Of a stretch of DNA of 64,000 bases, positions 40,520 to 50,140 are shown in pieces. Source of the stretch: Granulibacter bethesdensis (GTDB taxonomy: Bacteria; Pseudomonadota; Alphaproteobacteria; Acetobacterales; Acetobacteraceae); the NCBI RefSeq assembly GCF_001889545.1, contig NZ_CP018194.1, forward strand, positions 2,305,501 through 2,369,500, written 5' to 3'. The notes below the pieces were generated by a model. It saw nothing but the letters and a program-made list of their open reading frames with translations, ran no database searches and was not told where the DNA came from. The position numbers and the translations under genes were made by a program. Position 1 is the stretch's first letter. Each line of letters opens with the position of its first letter.

Positions 40520-41821
40520 TCAGTCTTCCTCAATCATGCTCTGACGCTTTGTCTCTGGCATCATGATGTAAACGACCAATGACAGCATAATCATCATGGT
40601 CACATACCAGAAGAAATAAGGCTCATGACCGTTCTGCTTGAACCAGAGCGCGACATATTCTGCGGTGCCGCCAAAGATCGTATTGGCCAGCGCATAAGGC
40701 AGCGCCACACCCAGAGCACGGATATGCGCCGGAAACAGTTCCGCCTTCACCAGCGCATTGATGGAGGTATAGCCGGACACGATCAGCAATGCCGCCAGCG
40801 ACAACAGAAATGCGGGCAGCATATCATCGGTGGTTGCAAGGGCGCTGAAAATCGGAATGGTGAATGCACTTCCGAGCAGACCGAACCCGATCATCAGTGG
40901 CTTGCGGCCGATCCGGTCAGACAACGCGCCGTACAAAGGCTGTAACAGCATATAGATAAACAGGGCCAGAGCCGTGATGCGCGTACTTTCCGGACGGCTG
41001 AAGCCAGCAGAATTGACCAGAAATTTCTGCAGATAAATCGTATAGGTATAGAAAGCGACCGTGCCACCCGCCGTCAGCGCCATCACCATGAAGGCCTGTC
41101 CGGGATAGAAACGGAACAGCGCCAGCCCGCTGGAACGGCGAGGCTCGGCCTGATCCTGATGGGCTTTGGTGAAAGCTTCCGTCTCCGCCAGCCCGCGCCG
41201 CATGTAATAGACTGCCAGCGCCAGCACGCCACCAATGGCAAACGGAATACGCCAGCCCCATTGCTCCAGCGTCTGCTCACTCATGAACGCCTGCAGAACC
41301 AGTTGCACCGCCAGCGCGGTCAACTGGCCACCCACCAGCGTGACGTATTGAAAGCTGGAGTAAAATCCCCGGTGATCCCGCCCGGCCATCTCACTGAGAT
41401 AGGTGGCGCTGGCACCGTATTCCCCACCGACACTGACACCCTGAATCAGACGCGCCAATACCAGCAGACCGGGCGCGGCCAGACCGATCTGATGATAGGA
41501 GGGCGCTAGCGCAATGATCAGCGAACCGAGGCACATCAGCGTCACTGACAATGCCAGACCCGCCTTGCGGCCATGGCGATCCGTATAGGTTCCCATGATC
41601 CATGCCCCGATCGGGCGCATCAGAAAACCAACCGCGAAAATCGCCGCCGCACTCAGAAGCTGCGCAGTATGATCTGCCGAAGGGAAAAAAGATTTGGCGA
41701 AATAAACCGTAAAAGCTGAATAGGCGTACCAATCATACCATTCGACGAGATTTCCGGCAGAACCACCGAGAATGGATTTTAACCTGCGTTTGCGTTCCTG
41801 CGAATCCGTATTCCAGGCCAT
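40520..41821 (-). CDS. MFS transporter, metabolite:H+ symporter (KgtP/ProP-like)
   Basis: 433 aa, 12 predicted membrane segments. GGSAGNLVEWYDWYAYSAFTVYFA (about 19-42), the TDRHGRKAGL loop (about 82-91), VGGEYGASATYLSEMA (about 131-146), LSDRIGRKPLMIGFG (about 303-317) and LFPAHIRALGVALPYALAN (about 377) are typical of the MHS family that includes the 2-oxoglutarate permease KgtP and the proline/betaine carrier ProP. The specific substrate is unknown; a dicarboxylate or 2-oxoacid would fit the TCA genes around it. ATG 41821 is chosen for homology; an upstream in-frame ATG (41875) adds 18 residues. Confidence 0.87.
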   Translation of the reverse strand: MAWNTDSQERKRRLKSILGGSAGNLVEWYDWYAYSAFTVYFAKSFFPSADHTAQLLSAAAIFAVGFLMRPIGAWIMGTYTDRHGRKAGLALSVTLMCLGSLIIALAPSYHQIGLAAPGLLVLARLIQGVSVGGEYGASATYLSEMAGRDHRGFYSSFQYVTLVGGQLTALAVQLVLQAFMSEQTLEQWGWRIPFAIGGVLALAVYYMRRGLAETEAFTKAHQDQAEPRRSSGLALFRFYPGQAFMVMALTAGGTVAFYTYTIYLQKFLVNSAGFSRPESTRITALALFIYMLLQPLYGALSDRIGRKPLMIGFGLLGSAFTIPIFSALATTDDMLPAFLLSLAALLIVSGYTSINALVKAELFPAHIRALGVALPYALANTIFGGTAEYVALWFKQNGHEPYFFWYVTMMIMLSLVVYIMMPETKRQSMIEED

Positions 41822-41909
41822 AATCTTGGTATTTCCCCCACCAGCACTGGCAAATCTTGTGTGCTGCCACTTCATTATTCAGTGCATCAGACAGGATGAT
41901 CATCACCGA

Positions 41910-42569
41910 TCATTCCCGACGGAGCACCGTATCCGTCATAAAACTGGATAATCCGCCTGCGACGAATTCCTGCTTGAGCGCGACTTCGTCGTAATCGTGC
42001 TTGACCCAATCCAGAAAATTCTTCTTTCCCTCTGCCTCCGTTGCATATCGCACAAAGAATGCGTCCAGAATCCCGGTGCGGGAGCGATTGAAATGTCCAA
42101 ACCGCCATGACAACTGCCGCAAGGCCTGTGCCGCGGTACCGCCGGCCAGAACAATAGCCAGTCCCGATGCCAGACCGGCCCGATCCGCCCCCGATTTACA
42201 GTGCATCAGGGCAGGATATTCGATCTGCTTCAGGATGGAGGCAAAGCGCAGGATGCGGTCCCGATGCGGTGCGCCCCGGCTTTCGAACGCCATATCGACA
42301 TGAGCCATCCCCAGCCGTTGTGCCGCATCCCGGGACAACGCATCGGAGCCACATTGCCGGTGGCCACGCAGATTGATCAGCGTGTGAATGCCATGCCGCC
42401 TGACGGCAGCGGCCAGACGACCTGGTGTAGGATGGTTGGAGCGGTACAGGCCGGGCAGAACCTCGGCCCAGTTATCCCAGACGAGCCTGAAAACGGCATG
42501 ATCGACGAACAGACTGTCTGTCCATGCACGACGGCGCGTCGCTGGACTGGAAAGATCACCGGTGAACAT
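41910..42569 (-). CDS. Tyrosine/dual-specificity protein phosphatase family
   Basis: 219 aa. P-loop Cys-x5-Arg active site in MHCKSGADRAGL: C124 and R130. The N-terminal VLPGLYRSNHPTPGRLAAAVRRHGIHTLINLRG (about 38-69) matches the start of bacterial dual-specificity phosphatase folds (DSP/PFA-like). The substrate is unknown: phosphotyrosine or a phosphoinositide-like metabolite are both possible. Single gene on the minus strand, directly downstream of sdhB with a hairpin between. Confidence 0.8.
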   Translation of the reverse strand: MFTGDLSSPATRRRAWTDSLFVDHAVFRLVWDNWAEVLPGLYRSNHPTPGRLAAAVRRHGIHTLINLRGHRQCGSDALSRDAAQRLGMAHVDMAFESRGAPHRDRILRFASILKQIEYPALMHCKSGADRAGLASGLAIVLAGGTAAQALRQLSWRFGHFNRSRTGILDAFFVRYATEAEGKKNFLDWVKHDYDEVALKQEFVAGGLSSFMTDTVLRRE

Positions 42570-42588
42570 GCCGCCTTATAGCGGGACG

Positions 42589-42619
42589 ACGGAGCGGAGG
42601 GAAATGCCCACCGCTCCGT
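42589..42619 (-). terminator. Hairpin after sdhB
   Basis: Perfect 9-bp stem ACGGAGCGG / CCGCTCCGT with a 13-base loop, 26 bases beyond the sdhB stop on the minus strand. No U-run; the role as the sdh operon end is inferred from position. Confidence 0.45.
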
Positions 42620-42644
42620 AACGTTTCAGCTCAGAAAAGGTTGA

Positions 42645-43427
42645 TCAGGCCTGACGTTCGGCCAGCAGCTTCTTGATCTCGCCAATCGCCTTGGCGGGGT
42701 TCAGCCCTTTCGGGCAGGTCTGCGCACAGTTCATGATAGTGTGGCAGCGATACAGCTTGAACGGATCTTCCAGCGCATCCAGACGCTCACCGGTCGCCTC
42801 GTCACGGCTGTCAGCAATCCAGCGATACGCGGCCAGCAGCGTGGCCGGACCCAGATAGCGATCGCCATTCCACCAATAGCTGGGGCAGGATGTGGTGCAG
42901 CAGAAGCACAGAATGCACTCCCACATGCCATCCAGTTCGGCCCTTTCCTCACGGCTCTGGCGGCGCTCGGCATCGGGCGGCGGGGGCGTATCGGATTTCA
43001 GCCATGGCTCGATGCTGCGCAACTGCGCATAGGCCTGCGTCAGATCAGGGATCAGATCGCGTACCACCGCCATATGCGGCAGCGGATTGACGTTGCAGGC
43101 TCCCTTCACATCCTCGATCGGTTTCAGACAGGCCAGCGTATTGCCACCATCGATGTTCATGGCGCAGGAGCCGCAAATGCCCTCGCGGCAGGAACGACGG
43201 AAGGCGAGGGTCGTGTCGACCTCGTTCTTGATCTTGATCAGCGCATCCAGAACCATCGGCCCGCACTGATCCAGATCGATCTCGTAGGTATCGACCACCG
43301 GATTGTTCCCGTCATCCGGGTTCCAGCGATAGATCTTGAATTCCTTGACCCGCGTCGCACCCGGAGGCGCCTTGAACGTGCGGCCTTTGCCAATTTTGCT
43401 GTTTTTGGGCAGCGCGAATTCGACCAT
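42645..43427 (-). CDS. sdhB: Succinate dehydrogenase iron-sulfur subunit
   Basis: 260 aa, relays electrons from FAD to quinone. [2Fe-2S] ligands in [22 protein letters not shown] (about 84-105). The [4Fe-4S] and [3Fe-4S] ligands lie in [19 protein letters not shown] (about 176-194) and [17 protein letters not shown] (about 236-252). Length and motifs are normal. Fourth gene of sdhCDAB, 20 bases after sdhA. Confidence 0.98.
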   Translation of the reverse strand: MVEFALPKNSKIGKGRTFKAPPGATRVKEFKIYRWNPDDGNNPVVDTYEIDLDQCGPMVLDALIKIKNEVDTTLAFRRSCREGICGSCAMNIDGGNTLACLKPIEDVKGACNVNPLPHMAVVRDLIPDLTQAYAQLRSIEPWLKSDTPPPPDAERRQSREERAELDGMWECILCFCCTTSCPSYWWNGDRYLGPATLLAAYRWIADSRDEATGERLDALEDPFKLYRCHTIMNCAQTCPKGLNPAKAIGEIKKLLAERQA

Positions 43428-43447
43428 TGTCCGTATCCTCCCTGCTC

Positions 43448-45259
43448 TCAGTACACGCGCTTTTTGGGCGGGAAGACCGAGACCTCGTTGGTCAGGGTCT
43501 GCATTTTAACGGGGCGATAGCCCAGCTGCACATCGCCACTCGCGTCCACCCAGGACAGGGTGTGCTTCATCCAGTCCTGATCATTCCGATCCGGATAATC
43601 ATCATGGGCATGGGCGCCACGGCTTTCCGGACGGGCCTCGGCGCTGACCATGGTGGCGGCCGCGTTGCCCATCAGGTTGTCCAGTTCCAGCGCTTCCACC
43701 AGATCGGTGTTCCAGATCAGGCTGCGATCAGTGACGGATACATCCGACAGACCACCCCACACCGTCTTCATCTTCTTCACGCCCTCGGTCAGGCTGGCGC
43801 TGTTGCGGAACACGGCAGCATGACGCTGCATCGTGCGCTGCAATTCGGCGCGCAGATCGGCCACGCGGGAACCGCCCTTGGCATGGCGACGGGAATCGAG
43901 GCGATCCAGCGCCGCTTCTCCCGCACGCGCTGGCAGCGGTGCGTGCTGCGCGCCCGGCTTGACGATCTCTGCCGCGCGATGCGCCGCGGCACGGCCAAAC
44001 ACCACCAGATCGAGCAGGGAATTGGTACCGAGACGATTTGCACCATGCACGGACACGCAGGCCGCCTCACCCACCGCCATCAGTCCCGGCACCACCGCAT
44101 CGGGGTTTTCCGCGGTCGGACGCAGCACCTCAGCGCGATAATTCGTGGGAATACCGCCCATATTGTAGTGAACGGTCGGCAGAACCGGAATCGGCTCCTT
44201 CGTCACATCCACACCGGCGAACACCTTGGCGGTTTCGGAAATGCCGGGCAGGCGCTCGGCGAGGATCTCGGCCCCGAGATGCTCCAGATGCAACAGGATG
44301 TGATCCTTGTTTGGACCCACGCCCCGCCCTTCATTGATTTCGATGGTCATGGAGCGGCTGACCACATCGCGGCTCGCCAGATCTTTCGCGGTCGGCGCAT
44401 AGCGTTCCATGAAACGCTCACCTGCCGCATTGGTCAGGTAACCGCCTTCACCGCGCGCACCTTCAGTGATCAGGCATCCGGCGGGGAAAATACCGGTCGG
44501 ATGGAACTGCACGAACTCCATATCCTGGGTCGGCAGACCGGCGCGCAACACCATGCCGCCACCATCGCCGGTGCAGGTATGGGCAGAGGTGCAGGACTGG
44601 TAGGCGCGTCCGTAACCACCCGTCGCCAGCACCACCATATGCGCCCGAAAGCGGTGCATGGTGCCGTCTTCCAGATTCCAGGCGATGACGCCGCGGCAGG
44701 CGCCTTCCTCGTCCATGATCAGGTCGAGCGCAAAATATTCGACGAAGAATTCGCAATGATGCTTCAGGCTCTGCTGATACAGCGTGTGCAGCATCGCATG
44801 GCCGGTCCGGTCGGCTGCGGCGCAGGCGCGCTGCACCGGCTCCTTGCCGTAATCCCGCATATGGCCGCCGAACGGGCGCTGATAAATGCGTCCATCCTCG
44901 GTGCGGCTGAACGGCACACCGAAATGTTCCAGCTCATAAATCGCAGGAATAGCCTCGCGGCACATATATTCGATGGCGTCCTGATCCCCGAGCCAGTCGG
45001 AGCCTTTCACCGTATCGTACATATGCCAGCGCCAGTCATCGGGCGTGATATTGCCCAGCGCCGCACTGATGCCGCCCTGCGCCGCCACGGTATGGCTGCG
45101 GGTCGGGAAAACCTTGGTGACGCAGGCGGTTTTCAGCCCGGCAGCACCCATACCCAGCGTCGCACGCAGGCCGGCGCCGCCGGCGCCGACAACAACGACA
45201 TCGTAAGTGTGATCGACGATTCTGTAAGCGCCGGTGGAGGGAGACGTTATCGCGTTCAT
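43448..45259 (-). CDS. sdhA: Succinate dehydrogenase flavoprotein subunit
   Basis: 603 aa. Covalent FAD site in [20 protein letters not shown] (about 51-70; the His carries FAD). [17 protein letters not shown] (about 19-35) is the dinucleotide fold. Substrate and proton-shuttle residues: [25 protein letters not shown] (about 250-275) and [14 protein letters not shown]. Also [21 protein letters not shown] and the [16 protein letters not shown]-terminal segment. Oxidises succinate to fumarate. A 110-base gap with a GC hairpin (45350-45368) separates it from sdhD. Confidence 0.98.
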   Translation of the reverse strand: MNAITSPSTGAYRIVDHTYDVVVVGAGGAGLRATLGMGAAGLKTACVTKVFPTRSHTVAAQGGISAALGNITPDDWRWHMYDTVKGSDWLGDQDAIEYMCREAIPAIYELEHFGVPFSRTEDGRIYQRPFGGHMRDYGKEPVQRACAAADRTGHAMLHTLYQQSLKHHCEFFVEYFALDLIMDEEGACRGVIAWNLEDGTMHRFRAHMVVLATGGYGRAYQSCTSAHTCTGDGGGMVLRAGLPTQDMEFVQFHPTGIFPAGCLITEGARGEGGYLTNAAGERFMERYAPTAKDLASRDVVSRSMTIEINEGRGVGPNKDHILLHLEHLGAEILAERLPGISETAKVFAGVDVTKEPIPVLPTVHYNMGGIPTNYRAEVLRPTAENPDAVVPGLMAVGEAACVSVHGANRLGTNSLLDLVVFGRAAAHRAAEIVKPGAQHAPLPARAGEAALDRLDSRRHAKGGSRVADLRAELQRTMQRHAAVFRNSASLTEGVKKMKTVWGGLSDVSVTDRSLIWNTDLVEALELDNLMGNAAATMVSAEARPESRGAHAHDDYPDRNDQDWMKHTLSWVDASGDVQLGYRPVKMQTLTNEVSVFPPKKRVY

Positions 45260-45349
45260 TCTTTACCGATCCGCTGGGGCATTCGAGCCGGTGTCTGACC
45301 GTAAGGGGAGGAGTGCCGGAAAACCGGCAGGCGAGAAAACCAAGGAGGC

Positions 45350-45368
45350 TGGCGGTGTGGCCGCCAGC
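45350..45368 (-). other. Intercistronic hairpin between sdhD and sdhA
   Basis: CTGGCGGC / GCCGCCAG-type stem with a three-base loop, starting two bases after the sdhD stop on the minus strand. A second short stem, GCCGG...CCGGC, follows at 45313-45326. No U-run. These could tune the ratio of membrane anchors to sdhAB by mRNA processing. Confidence 0.45.
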
Positions 45369-45369
45369 G

Positions 45370-45768
45370 TCAGAGAGTCAGCTTCAGGATGGAAACCGCA
45401 CAGGCCAGCCCCAACAGGAAGCAGGCTGCCCTTGCGGCAAGAAGGCTGGCGATTTTTACGTATTCCGTATGCACGTAATCCTCGATGATGACCTGCAGGC
45501 CGAGCTGGACATGATGAAAGGTGGCGAGAACCAGGCTCAGCAGCAGCACGGCATGGACGGGATGCCCCACCCATTGCGCGACCTCGGCCCGGCTATGACC
45601 GGTCAGATGCAGCGCGGCGAAGATGAACCAGATGGTCAGCGGCACCAGCGCGACCGATGTCACACGCTCCGCCCACCAGTGCGCCAGACCGTGTTTTGCG
45701 GAACCAAGGCCACGCGCACGGCCCAGATGGCTGCGCATGACGCGGATACGGGGTGATGATTGAGCCAT
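45370..45768 (-). CDS. sdhD: Succinate dehydrogenase membrane anchor subunit
   Basis: 132 aa, three transmembrane helices. Conserved SHLGRARGLGSAKHGLAHWWAERVTSVALVPLTIWF (about 13-48), the second helix AVLLLSLVLATFHHVQLGLQVIIEDYVH (about 73-100) with the haem-ligand His, and a C-terminal helix. Together with SdhC holds haem b and the quinone site. 28 bases after sdhC. Confidence 0.94.
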   Translation of the reverse strand: MAQSSPRIRVMRSHLGRARGLGSAKHGLAHWWAERVTSVALVPLTIWFIFAALHLTGHSRAEVAQWVGHPVHAVLLLSLVLATFHHVQLGLQVIIEDYVHTEYVKIASLLAARAACFLLGLACAVSILKLTL

Positions 45769-45796
45769 TTCTCTGCTCCTGCTGCACAGATGCCGG

Positions 45797-46228
45797 TTAC
45801 AGAACCACGGCGGCGGCGATCCAGATCGCCACGGTAAACAAGGCCGTCAGCCCCAGAACGACATAGGAGCTTCTGGTGGCTTCGTGCTTGTCGAAGCCAT
45901 AGCCCGCATCCCATACCAGATGGCGGATACCGTTGATGAAATGGTACACCAATGCCACCGTCCAGCCGAACAGCAGCAGCAATCCAAACCCGGAGCGCAT
46001 GAAGCCGGACACGATGTCGTAAGCGTGATCAGAGGTCGCAGCCGCCACCAGCCACCAGGTCAGCAGCAAGGTGCCGATCGCAGCCGCCACACCGGTGACC
46101 CGGTGCAGGATGGACAACGCCATCGTAATGGGCCAGCGATAGACCTGAAGATGGGGTGACAGCGGGCGATGGATCAGGCGGCCATCGCTCGTCCGTCCAA
46201 CCGCCAGAGCCTCACGTGTGTCAGTCAT
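45797..46228 (-). CDS. sdhC: Succinate dehydrogenase cytochrome b556 subunit
   Basis: 143 aa, three transmembrane helices. RPLSPHLQVYRWPITMALSILHRVTG (about 21-46) is the family signature, and YHFINGIRHLVWDAGYG (about 100-116) contains the haem ligand His. First gene of sdhCDAB, 52 bases downstream of a good promoter (46280-46308). Confidence 0.95.
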   Translation of the reverse strand: MTDTREALAVGRTSDGRLIHRPLSPHLQVYRWPITMALSILHRVTGVAAAIGTLLLTWWLVAAATSDHAYDIVSGFMRSGFGLLLLFGWTVALVYHFINGIRHLVWDAGYGFDKHEATRSSYVVLGLTALFTVAIWIAAAVVL

Positions 46229-46279
46229 GATAGGGGCCTGCCTCTGCGCACTTTAATTTCACAAAACCAGCGCGCGTCT

Positions 46280-46308
46280 TTCATACTTGTGCGCCGCAGC
46301 GCGGTCAA
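46280..46308 (-). promoter_or_regulatory. Sigma70-type promoter of sdhCDAB
   Basis: On the minus strand TTGACC (46308-46303), 17-base spacer, TATGAA (46285-46280). Predicted start near 46273, giving a leader of about 45 bases before sdhC. The spacer holds a GCGCTGCGGCGC dyad-like stretch that could hold a regulator, but no known box is recognisable. Confidence 0.65.
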
Positions 46309-46397
46309 CGCGAAAGAAGCAATAAAATGCTCCCGGCAACCCTGATCTGCCGGCAAAGGAAGGCTTGCCGCATCAACGGATCAGACGCCACAATGAT

Positions 46398-46424
46398 AAC
46401 GGGCGGCTTGAGGGCCGCCCGTTT
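46398..46424 (-). terminator. Terminator of asd
   Basis: AACGGGCGGC / GCCGCCCGTT, a perfect 10-bp stem with a six- to seven-base loop, starting nine bases after the asd stop on the minus strand. The A/T-rich foot (GTTATCATTG) gives only a short U-rich end. Confidence 0.65.
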
Positions 46425-46432
46425 CATGTCGA

Positions 46433-47455
46433 TCAACGCATCCGAAGCCGCTTCTGCTGGACCAGAAGCTCCGCGATCTGCACCGCATTCAGGGCGGCCC
46501 CCTTACGGAGATTGTCGGAGACACACCAGAAAGCCAGCCCGTTCGGAACCGTGGGGTCCTGCCGGATGCGGCTGACATAGACTGCATCCTCACCCTGACA
46601 TTCCAGCTGGGTGATGTAGCCCCCATCCTCACGATGATCGACCACAGTGATGCCGGGCGCCTCCCTCAGGGCCGCACGCGCTTCCGATGCCGTCACCGGC
46701 TTTTCGAATTCGACATGCACTGCCTCGCCATGGCCAATGAACACCGGCACGCGCACGCAGGTGGCAAAAACAGCGATATCCGGATCGAGAATTTTGCGGG
46801 TCTCGACCGCCATTTTCCACTCTTCCTTGGTGGCGCCGTCATCCATGAACTTGTCGATATGCGGAATGCAGTTGAAGGCGATTTCCTTGGTGAACTGCTC
46901 CGGCCTGGTGGGATCGTTCACAAAACCGGCCTTGGTATGGCTGAACAGCTCGTCCATTCCTTCCTTTCCCGCGCCGGATACCGACTGATAGGTCGCGACG
47001 GAAACGCGCTTCACGCCCCAGCGCGTATGCAGCGGCTTCAGCGCCACAACCATCTGGATGGTCGAGCAGTTCGGATTGGCAATGATCCCGCGCTTGATGG
47101 AATCAAGCGCCTGCGGATTGACCTCCGGCACCACCAGCGGAACATCCGGCTCCATACGGAACTGGCTGGTATTATCGACCACGATGCAACCCGCCGCCGC
47201 GGCACGCGGGGCATGCACAGCGGAGACGGAAGCACCGGGGCTGAACAGGCCGATATCCCAGCCGGTGAAATCGAACGTCTCCAGGTTCCGGACCTTCAGG
47301 ACCTTGTCTTCACCAAAGGAAATCTCCTGCCCGGCCGAACGGCCGGACGCCAGCGCCGCCACTTCCGAGACAGGGAAGTCACGCTCGGCCAGGGTTTTCA
47401 AAATCTCGCGGCCCACTGCGCCCGTCGCGCCAACCACCGCTACCCTGTAACCCAT
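46433..47455 (-). CDS. asd: Aspartate-semialdehyde dehydrogenase
   Basis: 340 aa. Reduces aspartyl phosphate to the semialdehyde, the branch point for lysine, threonine, methionine and diaminopimelate. YRVAVVGATGAVGREILKTLAERDFP (3-28) binds NADP; catalytic Cys in IANPNCSTIQM (about 131); VSVATYQSVSGAGKEGMDEL (about 150-170); the IPHIDKFMDDGATKEEWKM segment (about 197) with the catalytic His later in HGEAVHVEF. Single gene on the minus strand, divergent from marR. Confidence 0.97.
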   Translation of the reverse strand: MGYRVAVVGATGAVGREILKTLAERDFPVSEVAALASGRSAGQEISFGEDKVLKVRNLETFDFTGWDIGLFSPGASVSAVHAPRAAAAGCIVVDNTSQFRMEPDVPLVVPEVNPQALDSIKRGIIANPNCSTIQMVVALKPLHTRWGVKRVSVATYQSVSGAGKEGMDELFSHTKAGFVNDPTRPEQFTKEIAFNCIPHIDKFMDDGATKEEWKMAVETRKILDPDIAVFATCVRVPVFIGHGEAVHVEFEKPVTASEARAALREAPGITVVDHREDGGYITQLECQGEDAVYVSRIRQDPTVPNGLAFWCVSDNLRKGAALNAVQIAELLVQQKRLRMR

Positions 47456-47766
47456 GTCTTTCGCTCCATCCTGTGTCAGCCCGCCATGCGCACCGTCACC
47501 AGCCGCCGACAGGAATGCGACGGCCAGAGCGGGCTTGCCAGAGGGGGGACAGCCATCAATGGAAAATGCCTATACGCCAGTTGCCTCCGGAACAAGCTCA
47601 TCACCCACTCCCAGCCACGAGCACGAAGACCATCAGCCGCGCAAGGATTGCAGAGCAACGCGGAAATAACGTTTTCGTATCGAATCATGCCTGTCGTTTT
47701 TCTGCCTTCCGTCATGACAGAAGGCTTTATCTGGAAATCTCTCCGGACTTCTCCCATAAGCAGCGT
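47456..47766. other. 311-base divergent intergenic region between asd and marR
   Basis: No convincing gene on either strand: reading frames here lack ribosome sites and recognisable sequence. It must hold the asd and marR promoters. The only structure I see is GCCTTC / GAAGGC (47704-47725) followed by TTTAT, 42 bases before the marR start, either a weak terminator or a dyad that MarR itself could bind. Confidence 0.5.
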
Positions 47767-48300
47767 ATGAGGTGCGAAAACCCTGACCCATCCGAGTTGA
47801 ATCTCGATCTGCTGCTGCTGCTGAACGACGTTGCCCGTCTGCTCCGCATTGCTGCCGACAAGCGTGCGCGGCTGCATGATATGACCCGCGCCCAGTGGAT
47901 CATGCTGCTGTGGCTGGATCAGATGCCCGGCATCTCCCAGAAACATCTGGCCGAAAAACTTGAGGTCGAACCCATCACCGTCGCCCGGCTGGTGGACCGG
48001 CTGGAGCAGCGCGGCATGGTGGAGCGCCGTCCCGATCCGGCAGACCGGCGTATCTGGCGGCTGCACCTGCTGCCTGCCGCCCGTCCCCTGATCTCGGACA
48101 TCAATGCCGGACGTGCCGAAATTCTGCAGTTGGCTACCCGTGATCTGGATCCTTCTCTGCTGGAACCAATGCAAACCGGCCTTATGCGCATGAAGCATAC
48201 GCTCTGTTCAGAACTTCGCCCAAGAAAACGTGATCAGGATGATCAGGATCGGATACAGGGTGTTTCCACCTCCTCAGCGTCTCCCTCTGGAGGAGAATAA
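47767..48300 (+). CDS. MarR family transcriptional regulator
   Basis: 177 aa winged-helix regulator. LNLDLLLLLNDVARLLRIAADKRARLHDMTRAQWIMLLWLDQMPGISQ-type dimerisation and helix region (12-59), recognition helix in KHLAEKLEVEPITVARLVDRLEQRGMVERRPDPADRRIWRLHL (about 60-102) with the wing DPADRR. The C-terminal tail (about 150-177) is polar and unconserved. ATG 47767 is chosen because homology starts just after it. Its ligand and targets are unknown; pgsA starts 58 bases downstream on the same strand. Confidence 0.9.
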   Translation: MRCENPDPSELNLDLLLLLNDVARLLRIAADKRARLHDMTRAQWIMLLWLDQMPGISQKHLAEKLEVEPITVARLVDRLEQRGMVERRPDPADRRIWRLHLLPAARPLISDINAGRAEILQLATRDLDPSLLEPMQTGLMRMKHTLCSELRPRKRDQDDQDRIQGVSTSSASPSGGE

Positions 48301-48358
48301 CGCGCTTTGCCGCCGGGGACGGTTTTCATCCGGGCACGGAAACGGCTAAGACAGCATC

Positions 48359-48982
48359 GTGCCAACCGATCTTCCCAATCTGCTGACCTTGTCGCGCATT
48401 GCCGCCATCCCTCTGATGGTGGCCCTGATCGTGCTTGGCAGCCCCGGAGGCGATCTGGCCGCCTGCATCATTTTCTCCGCCGCCGCCATCACCGATTATT
48501 TTGACGGTAAAATTGCCCGCGACCGTCGCCAGATTTCCGATCTGGGCCGCATGCTGGACCCGATTGCCGACAAACTGCTGGTCGGGGCCTCCCTGATGAT
48601 GCTGGTCGGGTATGGCCGGGTCGGCAACCATGGCCTGTTCCCCGCTATCGTCATTATGTTGCGGGAAATCCTCGTCAGCGGGCTGCGCGAATATCTGGCC
48701 GGATTACAGGTCAGCCTGCCAGTAACCCGGCTGGCAAAATGGAAAACCGGCGTGCAAATGGGGGCACTCGGCACTCTGCTGGGGGGCGATTCAGCCGCCC
48801 ATCTCATTGGACTCGGATTTCTGCCGGTGCAGTTGATCGGGGAGATTCAGTTATGGGTCGCCGCCGGACTCACATTGGTAACCGGCTGGGATTACCTGAT
48901 GGCCGGACTGCGCCATGTTTCCCCTCCAACCGGCATCACAAAACCGGGACATTCCTCTTCCACACCCAGTCGCACACCATGA
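48359..48982 (+). CDS. pgsA: CDP-diacylglycerol--glycerol-3-phosphate 3-phosphatidyltransferase
   Basis: 207 aa membrane enzyme making phosphatidylglycerophosphate. LPNLLTLSRIAAIPLMV (5-21) is the usual N-terminus; catalytic motif TDYFDGKIARDRRQISDLG and MLDPIADK with D46, D49, G50, G63, D67 and D71 at standard spacing. REILVSGLREYLA (about 101-113) and LAKWKTGVQM (about 124-133) are PgsA-specific. The start is GTG 48359. It overlaps mobB by four bases (ATGA). Confidence 0.93.
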   Translation: MPTDLPNLLTLSRIAAIPLMVALIVLGSPGGDLAACIIFSAAAITDYFDGKIARDRRQISDLGRMLDPIADKLLVGASLMMLVGYGRVGNHGLFPAIVIMLREILVSGLREYLAGLQVSLPVTRLAKWKTGVQMGALGTLLGGDSAAHLIGLGFLPVQLIGEIQLWVAAGLTLVTGWDYLMAGLRHVSPPTGITKPGHSSSTPSRTP

Positions 48983-49554
48983 CGCCCGGGACTTCACCCG
49001 ATCCTGCCCTGGCAAAGCCGAAAATTCTTGGCATTGCAGGCTGGTCAGGCAGCGGCAAGACCACCCTCCTTACGTCCCTGATTCCGCGCCTGATCGCATC
49101 CGGGCTGCGTGTCTCCACCATCAAACACGCCCATCATGGCTTTGACCTTGATCGTCCCGGCAAGGATAGCTGGCGGCACAGGGAAGCCGGAGCGCATGAG
49201 GTGATGCTGATGGGTGAGGCACGCTGGGCCTTGCTGCATGAGCCCCGTGCAGATGAGGAAGCGCCCGATCTGGACCGGTTGGTACAACGCATGGCGCCCG
49301 TGGATGTCATTCTGGTCGAGGGCTTTCGTACCTACCCTCACCCCAAGATCGAGGTCTACCGGCCCGTCACCGGGAAACCACCACTCTGGCCGGACCAGCG
49401 TGACATCGTGGCGGTGGCAGCCTCCCCGTTCCCGCTGGAAACACAGGAAAACGGCATGAATAAGCCGTGTTTTCTACCGCTGGATGATGTCCAGGCCGTT
49501 GCCAACTGGACGATTGGCTTTCTCAGCCGCTATCGCTATGTAGCCCCGGCTTGA
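48979..49554 (+). CDS. mobB: Molybdopterin-guanine dinucleotide biosynthesis protein MobB
   Basis: 191 aa P-loop GTPase accessory to molybdenum cofactor maturation. Walker A GWSGSGKTT (21-29), VSTIKHAHHGFDLDRPGKDSWRHREAGAHEVML (about 45-77) with the conserved HxxH/DxPGKDS motif, and VDVILVEGFRTYPHPKIEVYR (about 108-128). Overlaps pgsA by four bases; moaD and moaE lie 0.7 kb further on, separated by a lipoprotein gene, so this is a loose molybdopterin group. Confidence 0.93.
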   Translation: MTPGTSPDPALAKPKILGIAGWSGSGKTTLLTSLIPRLIASGLRVSTIKHAHHGFDLDRPGKDSWRHREAGAHEVMLMGEARWALLHEPRADEEAPDLDRLVQRMAPVDVILVEGFRTYPHPKIEVYRPVTGKPPLWPDQRDIVAVAASPFPLETQENGMNKPCFLPLDDVQAVANWTIGFLSRYRYVAPA

Positions 49555-49645
49555 TCGTTCCGGTCTTGCGTTCCATTACAATATGATTGCTGTTTCGTCG
49601 TCTCTTTCCGGTCATTCCGGTTGCTATCGTTCAAGGAAGCTCGTC

Positions 49646-50140
49646 ATGCGTCGTCTGACCTTGCTGGGTATCATGCTGTCTCTGTCAGGCTGCGGCTTTG
49701 GCGATTTTCTGTCGGATACCCACACTTTCCGCAGCAACCCGAATGGGCCGATCGGCTCCAGCCCGAATATGCTGCGGGTGCAGGGTGAACGCACCGTCAC
49801 CACGCCGCTGACCACCGAGCCGGGAGATGTCTGGCCGGGGCCGATCCCGCCGACCCCCACCTTGTCCGACCTTCAGAAACAGCAGAATAGCATCGCGCCA
49901 GAGCTGGGCGGCGTACGACGCACACCCAATATGCCACTTGGCACAGGTGTCATGCCGTCTCCCGCACCCTATAAGCCGATGCCGGAAGGTAATGGAGCCG
50001 CCAAAGGCGCGGAACCGGGCAGCACAGGCAGGAATACCGACGGGCAGATCATCGTCCCGAACGGAAACGGCACCAGCACGGTGATCGAGCCTGACGGAAC
50101 GGTTCGGACCATTCCAACCCCCAAGGACAAGACACACTGA
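49646..50140 (+). CDS. Lipoprotein of unknown function
   Basis: 164 aa. Start ATG 49646 with AAGGAAG upstream. The lipobox is LSGC (16-19) after MRRLTLLGIMLS. The mature protein is low in secondary-structure motifs and Pro/Gly/Asn-rich (PGPIPPTPTLSDLQKQQ, PNGNGTSTVIEPDGTVRTIP), without a family I recognise. Its role is unknown. The position between mobB and moaD is probably accidental, though it shares their direction. Confidence 0.75.
   Translation: MRRLTLLGIMLSLSGCGFGDFLSDTHTFRSNPNGPIGSSPNMLRVQGERTVTTPLTTEPGDVWPGPIPPTPTLSDLQKQQNSIAPELGGVRRTPNMPLGTGVMPSPAPYKPMPEGNGAAKGAEPGSTGRNTDGQIIVPNGNGTSTVIEPDGTVRTIPTPKDKTH

Noticed and set aside
43427-45298. 623-codon plus-strand frame opposite sdhA
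   Set aside because: Shadow of sdhA; rich in His, Gln and Arg with no recognisable motif and no start signals.
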